Shown: positions 1 through 5,581 of the stretch, in pieces | How positions within the stretch are numbered: position 1 is the first letter of the stretch | Layout: each line of letters starts with the position of its first letter | Assembly (NCBI GenBank): GCA_900557355.1 | Contig: USSR01000117.1 | Coordinates: forward strand, 1 to 13,497 | Length of the DNA: 13,497 nt | Source: an uncultured Bacteroides sp. | GTDB taxonomy: Bacteria > Bacteroidota > Bacteroidia > Bacteroidales > Bacteroidaceae | Direction: 5' to 3' | Notes under the pieces: model-generated | Database searches by the model: none | What the model was told of the DNA's origin: nothing | The model's input: only the letters and a program-made list of their open reading frames with translations | Made by a program: the position numbers and the translations under genes

Positions 1-1
1 C

Positions 2-70
2 CCTATCGAGCTATTGGGACACGGTACATTGCCTCACCGGGTTTTAGGAGAGCATCATCACCATCATTAA
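2..70 (+). CDS. Possible 3' end of a plus-strand gene with a polyhistidine C-terminus (partial)
   Basis: One plus-strand frame is open from the window edge and ends at a TAA at 68-70. The 22 visible residues end in LPHRVLGEHHHHH. Natural C-terminal histidine runs are often linked to metal binding, but the rest of the protein lies outside the window and I do not recognise the family. If real, the gene converges on the nucleotidyltransferase gene, leaving about 73 bp between the two stop codons with an inverted repeat in the gap. A second plus frame is also open here (to a TAG at 142-144), so the reading frame is not proven. Confidence 0.35.
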   Translation, partial: PIELLGHGTLPHRVLGEHHHHH

Positions 71-93
71 AGATATCTGCAAAAGACGACCTA

Positions 94-135
94 CATGAAT
101 CTATTTGTGCAAAAAAGTTCATTGGTAGATTCGTG
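94..135. terminator. Inverted repeat between convergent gene ends, possible weak bidirectional terminator
   Basis: CATGAATCTA at 94-103 pairs with TAGATTCGTG at 126-135 (ten pairs including one G-T wobble) around a 22-base loop. It lies between the stop of the possible plus-strand gene and the stop of the nucleotidyltransferase gene, where a shared terminator would be expected. The stem is AT-rich and no clean T-run follows on either strand, so termination activity is uncertain. TTTGTGCAAA at 105 and TTCGTGCAAA at 130 also form an imperfect direct repeat across the stem. Confidence 0.25.
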
Positions 136-143
136 CAAACAAA

Positions 144-782
144 TTAGAGCAAACAATTCTTTATATAGCCCTCTATTTCTTGTGCAGTCACATCATAAAC
201 AGGTTCAAGCTGCTCAAAATGGGAATCCCTCGTAAAGCGGTTGCTATTAGTAAGCATTGCCAAAAGGTTCTTAGACTTCAGCCTGTGTCCGGAGTAGCTT
301 AAAGCCAAAGATATTAAATCATTGACAGGCACACCGGATTTTAAAATGGAGTAAATATCGTAGTAATCACGAAAGTTGCTTCTACGCAACAACACTTCCA
401 TCTTCATTGCTCCGATAGATTTCACATCAGCCAGTTTCAGATTATTCAGGTAGCTTACCGGCTCACTTACCGGAGAATATTTAGGGCAAGCATAAAACGA
501 AAATTTCACTCCTGACACAAGATATTCCACATGATCTATATCCAGAATATCTTTATGCTGAATCTCTCCAATCGTAGCTAGTTCTTTCTCTATCTGATAC
601 CAAGCTACCTCCATCTTCTCTATCTTGGAAGTGCGCCACTTCATAAAATCCAAATCCTCACTCTGACGAGTTCCGATTTGTAAAGACAAGGCAGTTCCAC
701 CGACCAGAAGATAAGGTTTTATGCAATCCAATTGGGAAACCGCTTCAAAAATCTGCAGTGTGTGTGGAGCTAATCCTTTCAT
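144..782 (-). CDS. AbiEii/MNT-type nucleotidyltransferase, putative toxin
   Basis: A 212-residue protein of the DNA polymerase beta-like nucleotidyltransferase fold, AbiEii/AbiGii toxin family. The motif GGTALSLQIGTRQSEDLDF at about residues 28-46 carries the family signature: a GG plus the two aspartates of SEDLDF, which should bind metal and nucleotide. A second conserved block near 121-147 includes KMEVLLRR and FRDYYDIYSIL. Known members transfer nucleotides onto targets such as tRNA 3' ends and act as toxins in type IV toxin-antitoxin or abortive-infection systems. The protein should be cytosolic and has no signal peptide. Its ATG overlaps the stop of the upstream gene as ATGA, which implies translational coupling. 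It is the last gene of a three-gene operon. The substrate is unknown, and toxicity is inferred from the family. Confidence 0.85.
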   Translation of the reverse strand: MKGLAPHTLQIFEAVSQLDCIKPYLLVGGTALSLQIGTRQSEDLDFMKWRTSKIEKMEVAWYQIEKELATIGEIQHKDILDIDHVEYLVSGVKFSFYACPKYSPVSEPVSYLNNLKLADVKSIGAMKMEVLLRRSNFRDYYDIYSILKSGVPVNDLISLALSYSGHRLKSKNLLAMLTNSNRFTRDSHFEQLEPVYDVTAQEIEGYIKNCLL

Positions 783-1111
783 AGAAGTATTTTGTTTAGG
801 CGACGAGTAGCCATAGATTTTATATAAGCGTCCGGTTTCTTTGCTTTAAAATAGTACCATGCAAAAAAACGGTTCAACGTATAGAGATATTCCTCTTGTG
901 GAATGAGATAATCCAGCCATACCTGCTTGATTTTCTTGAAAGGATAAACCAAAAAAAGCTGATTAATTTCCTCTAAATCAAGATGCAACAACGTTTTTTC
1001 AATCAGCATATCATCCGGAATATCTTTGATTGAATCTTCATTGTACGACCAGAAGCAATGTTCCTGCTTCAATTTCGACAATAGTTCCTGCTTTATAACA
1101 TCAACAGACAT
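779..1111 (-). CDS. Small DUF6922-like protein, putative partner of the nucleotidyltransferase
   Basis: A 110-residue soluble protein with no signal peptide or membrane segment. It reads as a helical protein rich in aromatic and charged residues, with the blocks FWSYNEDSIKDIPDDMLIEK (residues 20-39) and IKQVWLDYLIPQEEYLYTLN (61-80) and a C-terminal FFAWYYFKAKKPDAYIK. From memory this pattern matches the domain called DUF6922, common in Bacteroidota next to AbiEii-type genes; I could not confirm that with a search. It starts about 35 bp after the regulator gene and overlaps the nucleotidyltransferase start by 4 bp (ATGA), so the two are probably made in fixed ratio. A natural inference is that it is an antitoxin or specificity subunit. 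No catalytic motif is visible. Confidence 0.75.
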   Translation of the reverse strand: MSVDVIKQELLSKLKQEHCFWSYNEDSIKDIPDDMLIEKTLLHLDLEEINQLFLVYPFKKIKQVWLDYLIPQEEYLYTLNRFFAWYYFKAKKPDAYIKSMATRRLNKILL

Positions 1112-1146
1112 AGGTTACTGTTTATTAGGTAAGACAAAAATAGTAT

Positions 1147-1497
1147 TTACCAAAGAGCCACTTTGCCCAAAGAACCAAGTTCCAAGCTTGCCGTTTTCAC
1201 GCCCATTGCCTTGAATGCTCTTACAATAGTAGAAAAGGATATACTTTTCCCACTTTCTATTTTCGAGATTTGTGCCCTTTTAACCCCCATAAGCTCACCT
1301 AATTGTTCTTGGGTAAGATTCTTGGCCTCTCTCGCCCGTTTAATAGCCTCACCTATAAGAAAGTTATTAATATCAGTCTCATATTTTTCGCGTGCTGGAG
1401 TACCTTTTGTACCTATCACTCTATCCAGCATTTCTTCATGAGTATAAAGTTTCATTTCCTCCATATATTTTACATTAAACCTTGCTTTCTCTTCCAT
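1147..1497 (-). CDS. XRE/HigA-type helix-turn-helix regulator, putative antitoxin and autorepressor
   Basis: A cytosolic DNA-binding protein of about 116 residues. The segment LTQEQLGELMGVKRAQISKI is a canonical XRE/Cro helix-turn-helix, followed by ESGKSISFSTIVRAFKAMG. The N-terminal part (YTHEEMLDRVIGTKGTPARE) matches the layout of HigA-like antitoxins in Bacteroidota. An upstream in-frame ATG at 1518 lies inside the -7 promoter element and is unlikely to be used. I chose the ATG at 1497; an ATG at 1455, directly after GGAGGAA, begins where related proteins usually begin and is a real alternative. The usual HigB/RelE-type toxin gene is absent upstream. Instead the gene leads the operon with the DUF6922-like and nucleotidyltransferase genes. 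An inverted repeat in its promoter suggests autoregulation. Confidence 0.85.
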   Translation of the reverse strand: MEEKARFNVKYMEEMKLYTHEEMLDRVIGTKGTPAREKYETDINNFLIGEAIKRAREAKNLTQEQLGELMGVKRAQISKIESGKSISFSTIVRAFKAMGVKTASLELGSLGKVALW

Positions 1498-1515
1498 GAC
1501 TTTGTGTTTACATAG

Positions 1516-1547
1516 CAAAGATACAAAAAACGTTCCTATTTTGGAAA
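1516..1547 (-). promoter_or_regulatory. Bacteroides-type promoter of the XRE/DUF6922/nucleotidyltransferase operon
   Basis: On the minus strand, TATCTTTG (1523-1516) is a perfect TAnnTTTG -7 element. TTTC (1547-1544) sits 20 bp upstream, in place of the TTTG -33 element and at the consensus 19-21 bp spacing. Transcription should start near 1509, giving a leader of roughly 12 bases before the ATG at 1497 or about 54 bases before the ATG at 1455. Confidence 0.65.
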
Positions 1548-1548
1548 C
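1532..1548. promoter_or_regulatory. Inverted repeat in the promoter, candidate operator
   Basis: GTTCC (1532-1536) and GGAAAC (1543-1548) form an inverted repeat around a six-base TATTTT centre, with one extra A in the right arm. It covers the -33 element and spacer of the regulator's promoter, where binding of an XRE-type dimer would block RNA polymerase. That the adjacent regulator binds it is inference. Confidence 0.4.
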
Positions 1549-1618
1549 AAGAACCCATGTATTTTAGTTCATTCCCTATCTAATACCAAGCAATCTCTAA
1601 CTTCAGCTGATGTCTCAA

Positions 1619-1628
1619 GTGTTAACAC
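1619..1628. repeat. Ten-base palindrome GTGTTAACAC at the left edge of the repeat array
   Basis: GTGTTAACAC is a perfect palindrome about 70 bp upstream of the operon promoter and just left of the 21-22 bp array. It is consistent with a small dimer-binding site but may be chance. Confidence 0.25.
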
Positions 1629-1639
1629 CTAACGGCCAA

Positions 1640-1885
1640 GCTATTAATAGCAAACTTCCACTGCCTTAATAGCAAACTTCCGCTTCTCCAATAGCAAAGT
1701 TATGCTTGACTAAGGATAATCTATAAACGCAAGTTACGTTTATAAAATTGCAAGCTTTGTTTTTATAATTGCAAGTTGCGTTTATAAAAACAAAACTTGC
1801 AATTATAGTTTATGACTAATGAAAAGGAAGTTTGCTATTAAGGCAAAAGAAGTTCACTAACAGGATAAAGGAAGTTTATCTCTAA
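1640..1885. repeat. Symmetric array of 21-22 bp spaced elements with nested inverted repeats
   Basis: A non-coding, AT-rich region holds about ten related elements sharing ATA-nn-GCAA-nn-TT. TTAATAGCAAACTTCC occurs at 1644 and 1666, with a diverged copy at 1688: exact 22 bp spacing. GCAAG then occurs at 1729, 1750 and 1771: exact 21 bp spacing. Inverted copies follow: AACTTGCAATTATA at 1794-1807, and GAAGTT at 1827, 1849 and 1871, again 22 bp apart. A perfect 19 bp inverted repeat links 1663-1681 with 1826-1844, an 11 bp one links 1722-1732 with 1776-1786, and a 14 bp one links 1764-1777 with 1794-1807. The spacing is about two helical turns, so the sites would lie on one face of the DNA. It lies between the PUL terminator and the promoter of the left operon. 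It is not CRISPR: there are no unique spacers and the units reverse orientation. Confidence 0.75.
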
Positions 1886-1892
1886 TACATCA

Positions 1893-1912
1893 GGGCTTAT
1901 TTATTAAGGCCC
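1893..1912. repeat. Short GC-rich hairpin next to the PUL terminator
   Basis: GGGCTT at 1893-1898 can pair with AAGGCCC at 1906-1912 (one bulged G) around a short AT loop. It lies just beyond the main terminator in the direction of PUL transcription and may act as a back-up stop or be an accessory of the neighbouring array. Confidence 0.3.
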
Positions 1913-1920
1913 GAAAAGAA

Positions 1921-1972
1921 ATGCCCCGTCAAGTCATAGAAATGCAATTCACATTTCTGCTTGACGGAGCAT
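1921..1972 (-). terminator. Strong terminator hairpin at the end of the PUL
   Basis: ATGCCCCGTCAAG (1921-1933) pairs with CTTGACGGAGCAT (1960-1972) with one mismatch. An inner stem, AGAAATG with CATTTCT, extends the hairpin. Read on the minus strand it comes about 28 bp after the stop of the DUF1735-LamG gene and is followed by ATTTCTTTTC, a fair T-tract. Read on the plus strand it is followed by TTTTAT, so it may work both ways. Confidence 0.75.
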
Positions 1973-2000
1973 TTTATCATTTTATTCTCTTATTCCAAAA

Positions 2001-3266
2001 CTATTCTTTGTTCTTCTGCGTCACCTCAATGCCTTGCGGCCATACAGCAGGCGATATATGTACATGAGCATCATTTCCATGTCCGGTGTAATCCTCGGCA
2101 ATGTCGCCATGCCCTTCGTTAAACTTCCAGTAAGCACAAAGTCCGGTAGTAGCAGGATCTACGTTATACATATTATCGAAAATCTCCTGCTGGGTTCGCA
2201 TCACGTTCCAAACACGTACTTCACAGATTTCACCATCAAGTTGGCGGGAGAAATCGGTAGGTTCGCCATAGGAATGGCCGATTTTGAACATGAAATCCTT
2301 ACCACGGTTCTGCATACCCAGATTAATAGGTTCTCCTTTACCATAATCCTCAATACGGCTCTGTTCACGACCGTCTACGTAGATAACCGCCACTTTCTTT
2401 TCTGTATCAAACGTCACCGCTACATGATACCATTCGCCTTCTTGCAAAAGCTTGCTGTTATCAGCGTTCGGAAATTTAATCTCATTGCACGAGAATTGCA
2501 ACTGTTGCGCCGGAAAACCTGCATCACCCAAGCGGAACAGGCAATATTGCTCGATACCCATAATCGTAGATATTTCTCTTGCAGTTACACCATTCTTAAA
2601 GTTATTCACACGTATAATGGCCTCGTAGGTAAGCTGCTTCATGTTGTTTACCACATCAGCCGTGGAACTTCCTTTATCAAAGCCCGGCACTTCAAAGAAA
2701 TTATTTTTCAAACTGACAGCCGTAGTGATGGCACTGGAACGACGTACCACATAACAAATAGTCTTTGAACCGCCTAGTGTACCCATACCACCCGACACCT
2801 GGTCGATAGTGATGGGGAGCAAATAGCCTGCATCAATTTCAAGGTCAGTAAGACCGGAGAAGTCGATAGTGACAGGTTTGGAGCTGACTTCACCTTGCGG
2901 GATAACAGTCTGACCTGCCGACAGTTTGTAATGCTTGGCATCAAGCATGGTATAGTTAGCACCAAGGCGGGCGTTATAAGTATTCACCAGCGAGGCGTCT
3001 ACTTTAATACCGACATTGATATCCTCGCCTGCAGGACGTGCCAACAAAGCGGAAATTTCCTTTTGTCCCGTCTCTATGGTACGGTTAAAAGTAAAGTTGG
3101 ACACGTCCTTTAGCTTGGCTGCATCCAAATAGACGACATTATCGAAAGGGGAGGCATTGCTATAGTCTTTATTATCACAGCCGATGGCACATAACAACAG
3201 GGCCGTAGTTATGATAGCCGGTGAAATGATAGTAAGCATACCTCGAAGTATTTTTTTTGTTTTCAT
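2001..3266 (-). CDS. DUF1735 and LamG domain lipoprotein, putative surface glycan-binding protein
   Basis: About 421 residues from the chosen ATG at 3266; an ATG 11 codons upstream exists, but the downstream one gives a standard signal peptide beginning MKTKKILRG. The hydrophobic segment ends in AIGC, a signal peptidase II lipobox (Cys30), followed by acidic residues (DNKD) suggestive of export to the cell surface. Residues about 46-170 resemble DUF1735 (the BT_3987-like N-terminal beta domain). Residues about 185-405 resemble a LamG/concanavalin-like sheet domain ending in LCAYWKFNEGHGDIAEDYTG. No hydrolase motif is visible, so binding of the PUL's glycan is the likely role. It is the last PUL gene, but a terminator and a decayed gene separate it from the rest, and I see no convincing promoter of its own. 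Confidence 0.85.
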   Translation of the reverse strand: MKTKKILRGMLTIISPAIITTALLLCAIGCDNKDYSNASPFDNVVYLDAAKLKDVSNFTFNRTIETGQKEISALLARPAGEDINVGIKVDASLVNTYNARLGANYTMLDAKHYKLSAGQTVIPQGEVSSKPVTIDFSGLTDLEIDAGYLLPITIDQVSGGMGTLGGSKTICYVVRRSSAITTAVSLKNNFFEVPGFDKGSSTADVVNNMKQLTYEAIIRVNNFKNGVTAREISTIMGIEQYCLFRLGDAGFPAQQLQFSCNEIKFPNADNSKLLQEGEWYHVAVTFDTEKKVAVIYVDGREQSRIEDYGKGEPINLGMQNRGKDFMFKIGHSYGEPTDFSRQLDGEICEVRVWNVMRTQQEIFDNMYNVDPATTGLCAYWKFNEGHGDIAEDYTGHGNDAHVHISPAVWPQGIEVTQKNKE

Positions 3267-3327
3267 ACCAGTTCGTATATTAAGTTTAATCAAAAACATA
3301 AATCACTTATGTGCCCTATTTATATAG

Positions 3328-3377
3328 CCGTCCGAACACAAAAAAGACGGCAAATTTACATATCGAAATTACCGTCT
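3328..3377 (-). terminator. Rho-independent terminator upstream of the LamG gene, with an overlapping alternative hairpin
   Basis: On the minus strand AGACGG (3377-3372) pairs with CCGTCT (3350-3345). An inner AATTT/AAATT pairing extends the stem, and a T-run follows (TCTTTTTTG). It overlaps the 3' end of the ORF6N pseudogene and would stop transcripts before the DUF1735-LamG gene. A third segment, GACGG at 3332-3328, could instead pair with the CCGTC half of the terminator, giving a mutually exclusive hairpin. That segment lies after the T-run, so a classical antiterminator is unlikely. Confidence 0.65.
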
Positions 3378-3683
3378 GATACACCATTAAAGCTTTTACT
3401 ATACAATACACTGCTAAGCATGGCTACACCCAACTCTGTGAATACATACGGATTACGTCTTACTCCATTTTTATAGCATTGGAGGTCACAAATTGTGACC
3501 TCCAATCTTGGGTTTCTTCACCCGAAATCTGAAACATAACGTCAGAAGGAAAACGTTCTATATTTCGTTTGACAGCCTGATTAAGCACTTTTGTCTGAAC
3601 TCGTCTGCCAAATCACGGTCAAGCATCACTTTCTGACCTCTAAACTCATATATTCTATTTTGAATTATCTGCAATTGATCCAT
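3356..3683 (-). pseudogene. Decayed ORF6N (KilA-N/anti-repressor type) domain gene, two frameshifts
   Basis: Reading minus from the ATG at 3683 gives MDQLQIIQNRIYEFRGQKVM then LDRDLA, the start of an ORF6N domain. Near 3600 the frame shifts; the loss of about 7 bases removed part of the usual ELY segment. The next frame reads VQTKVLNQAVKRNIERFPSD and goes on through VMFQISGEE to WRSQFVTSNAIKM. Near 3465 a further base is missing, giving a premature ATGGAGTAA. The third frame restores VRRNPYVFTELGVAMLSSVL and ends at a TAA at 3356-3358. ORF6N proteins are typically phage or mobile-element regulators. All recognisable blocks are in the right order, but no single frame is intact, so no functional product is expected. 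The perfect 27-base palindrome at 3479-3505 lies inside this coding remnant (WRSQFVTSN). Confidence 0.85.
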
Positions 3684-3887
3684 CTTGTATGTCTGTTATA
3701 AATAGCCTCGAACTATTCATATTATATATCGGGGTCAAAAGTAATCAATAAGTTTAGATTGCGGTTACATTTTTACGAAAAGAATCCACTGCAAATGACA
3801 ACTATCAACGGTAATTTCAATATGTCAAAGAACGAATTTTTCCTTTATCTATGGAAAAGTATTTATTGATAATATTCAAAGGAAGAT
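3684..3887 (-). promoter_or_regulatory. Upstream region of the decayed ORF6N gene, possible remnant promoter
   Basis: No gene is visible in this 204-base stretch. On the minus strand TACTTTTG (3743-3736) matches the TAnnTTTG -7 element but lacks a TTTG at the expected -33 distance. A separate TTTG (3829-3826) lies 21 bp before TAGTTGTC, a poor -7. A weak AT-rich hairpin (TTTTCC at 3838-3843 with GGAAAA at 3853-3858) just after the DUF1735/GH18 stop has no clear T-run on the minus strand. Any promoter here would have served the pseudogene. Confidence 0.25.
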
Positions 3888-5528
3888 TTACCAGTCTTTT
3901 CTATATGGATTCTTATCAGGACCAAGCTTTAATTGATAGTCCAGAAAATTTGCCCCATAAAGAGCATCTCCCCATAGAAGCTCATTATTTACAAAATCCC
4001 AGCTATCACCCTCATCCATAAATGACTGAAAACTATACTCAGCCAACATAACCTTAACAGCTTGTTCATAGCCCCCATATTCAGTACCGATAAGGTCACC
4101 TCCATAAACAATGATGTTGCTCTTTTTATATCCTGCAGCCTTCCATTTTGCTATATTCTCTGCAGCAAGCGGTCTTATAGTGGGATTATTGTCAGAATAA
4201 CAAGGTATATTTACACTTCCATAACAAGCAGGATCCAGTCCGGCAATAGGTTTACGCGAATATTTGCTATAAACTTGGGTACCCTCCGGATTAGGGGTAA
4301 TGGCTTCTACCACTTCTGTTGGCGAAAAGTAACCATGCCATGCATAATCAAGATATCTACCAGCTTCGATTCCCCCACATTTGTTTACATCGTAGAAATA
4401 TTCCGTAGCCTCTCCTTTATCAACCAACGTTAACAACTTGTCCGGTAAAGCCTCGCGAAGAGCTTTTATCAGTTTGGGGTATGAAGTAGTATTCATTGCA
4501 GGCATCCCTGCCTTACCATATTTACTATCATCATCCCATAAATTTACGCCGTCCAAATAGTAACGTTCTATTATACTTTTCACTTGATAGACAAAATCTG
4601 CTATCTGCACATCATTCATATTACAGAAGCCGACACCTTTACCACCATTCTCAATACAAATACAAACTTTGCTGCCAATTTCCTGAAGGTGCCGAATGTA
4701 TTTATCTCTATGCTCCAATACGTAAGACAGGTCATTTCCTGGCGCAAGCAAAGCACGCTGGCTAACAGCATCGTAACCTATCGTTGCTCTTTTCAGATTT
4801 ACTATATGGCCCAAGCGACTATAGGGAGGAAAAGGGGGTACTCCCTCATCTCTAATTGCCAATACGCCAGCTATTAAAGGACTATACGTTTCTGTATTCA
4901 CATAAAACACTGTAGTTACACCAGACATTAGTGGCGGGATTTCTTGTGTTTGCCCCTCTCCATCAGGCTCACACATAGTAGTCCTCTCCCTGAAAATCAC
5001 TCTGTAATAAATTACTTGTTTATTCTCTTGTGCATCTACTCCTACCGGATTTTGTGTCAAAGCAATCGCTAACAAATAAAGTGTTGCAGGCTCCAATCCA
5101 TCAGGAGAAAGAGTTATACTGATAGTTCCGGATTCTTTCTTTCCAGCAACCACAGTAAGCGAACCGCCATTTCCCAAAGTTACGTTAGCAGCAGGAAATT
5201 CTTTCATATCAGTTTCGTTGTCACTGTTATATTGAGCCACAAGCTCCGGAGACGGAGTGGCTTTTACCGTAACAGCTGTTGTAGCAGGCTTGGTCAGTGC
5301 ATAACATATCTCTTCGGTTACAGCTCCATCACCTTCGTACATACTGACAGTAATCTTATTAGAAAAAGTTTTTCCACTGTACAACTGCCCTCCTACCCCG
5401 TTCATCGGCGTTTCGTCCGGCAACTGCCCGGCAGGCATGGAAATATCATCTTCAGTACACCCCGTCGTTGCTACCATCAGCAGTGACAGCATCAGAAAGA
5501 CGAAGTATTTAAATGGGTTATTTTTCAT
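3888..5528 (-). CDS. DUF1735 plus GH18-fold lipoprotein with degenerate catalytic motif
   Basis: About 546 residues from the ATG at 5528; a GTG nine codons upstream is less likely because the ATG gives a standard signal peptide. The lipobox ends at Cys24 and is followed by TEDD, a surface-export-like acidic patch. Residues about 50-185 resemble DUF1735. The C-terminal portion from about 205 resembles a GH18 TIM barrel of the endo-beta-N-acetylglucosaminidase (EndoH-like) type. The catalytic strand reads LDGVNLWDDDSKYG (bases about 4515-4556) where active enzymes have DGxDxDxE. The second Asp is Asn329, the third is Trp331 and the catalytic Glu is Asp333. Hydrolysis is therefore unlikely, and a surface glycan-binding role is the better reading. 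It follows the smaller GH18-like gene by 53 bp in the same operon. N-glycan-type ligands are inferred from the EndoH likeness. Confidence 0.85.
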   Translation of the reverse strand: MKNNPFKYFVFLMLSLLMVATTGCTEDDISMPAGQLPDETPMNGVGGQLYSGKTFSNKITVSMYEGDGAVTEEICYALTKPATTAVTVKATPSPELVAQYNSDNETDMKEFPAANVTLGNGGSLTVVAGKKESGTISITLSPDGLEPATLYLLAIALTQNPVGVDAQENKQVIYYRVIFRERTTMCEPDGEGQTQEIPPLMSGVTTVFYVNTETYSPLIAGVLAIRDEGVPPFPPYSRLGHIVNLKRATIGYDAVSQRALLAPGNDLSYVLEHRDKYIRHLQEIGSKVCICIENGGKGVGFCNMNDVQIADFVYQVKSIIERYYLDGVNLWDDDSKYGKAGMPAMNTTSYPKLIKALREALPDKLLTLVDKGEATEYFYDVNKCGGIEAGRYLDYAWHGYFSPTEVVEAITPNPEGTQVYSKYSRKPIAGLDPACYGSVNIPCYSDNNPTIRPLAAENIAKWKAAGYKKSNIIVYGGDLIGTEYGGYEQAVKVMLAEYSFQSFMDEGDSWDFVNNELLWGDALYGANFLDYQLKLGPDKNPYRKDW

Positions 5529-5581
5529 ATCATTATAGTGTTTTACAGGTTTCACAATAAATAATCTCTTAGTTATGCCCC

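Noticed and set aside
1135..1142. TATTTTTG on the minus strand upstream of the DUF6922-like gene as an internal promoter
   Set aside because: It matches TAnnTTTG, but the nearest TTTG upstream is 25 bp away, outside the 19-21 bp window. It lies in an AT-rich 35 bp gap where chance matches are likely.
1640..1885. The repeat array considered as a CRISPR array or a simple MITE
   Set aside because: There are no unique spacers, the units reverse orientation and no cas genes are present. The 19 bp inverted repeats are not bounded by an obvious target-site duplication.
2034..2768. Plus-strand open frame of 244 codons
   Set aside because: It is antisense to the DUF1735-LamG gene and shows no recognisable domain or signal peptide.
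3479..3505. Perfect 27-base palindrome (13 bp arms, TTGGAGGTCACAA and its inverse) that looks like a terminator or operator
   Set aside because: It has no T-run on either strand, and on the minus strand it encodes WRSQFVTSN, a conserved part of the ORF6N domain in the pseudogene, so it is coding-derived.
3888..5555. GTG start at 5555 for the DUF1735/GH18 gene
   Set aside because: The ATG at 5528 gives a compact lipoprotein signal peptide beginning MKNNPFKYF; the nine extra residues do not fit one.
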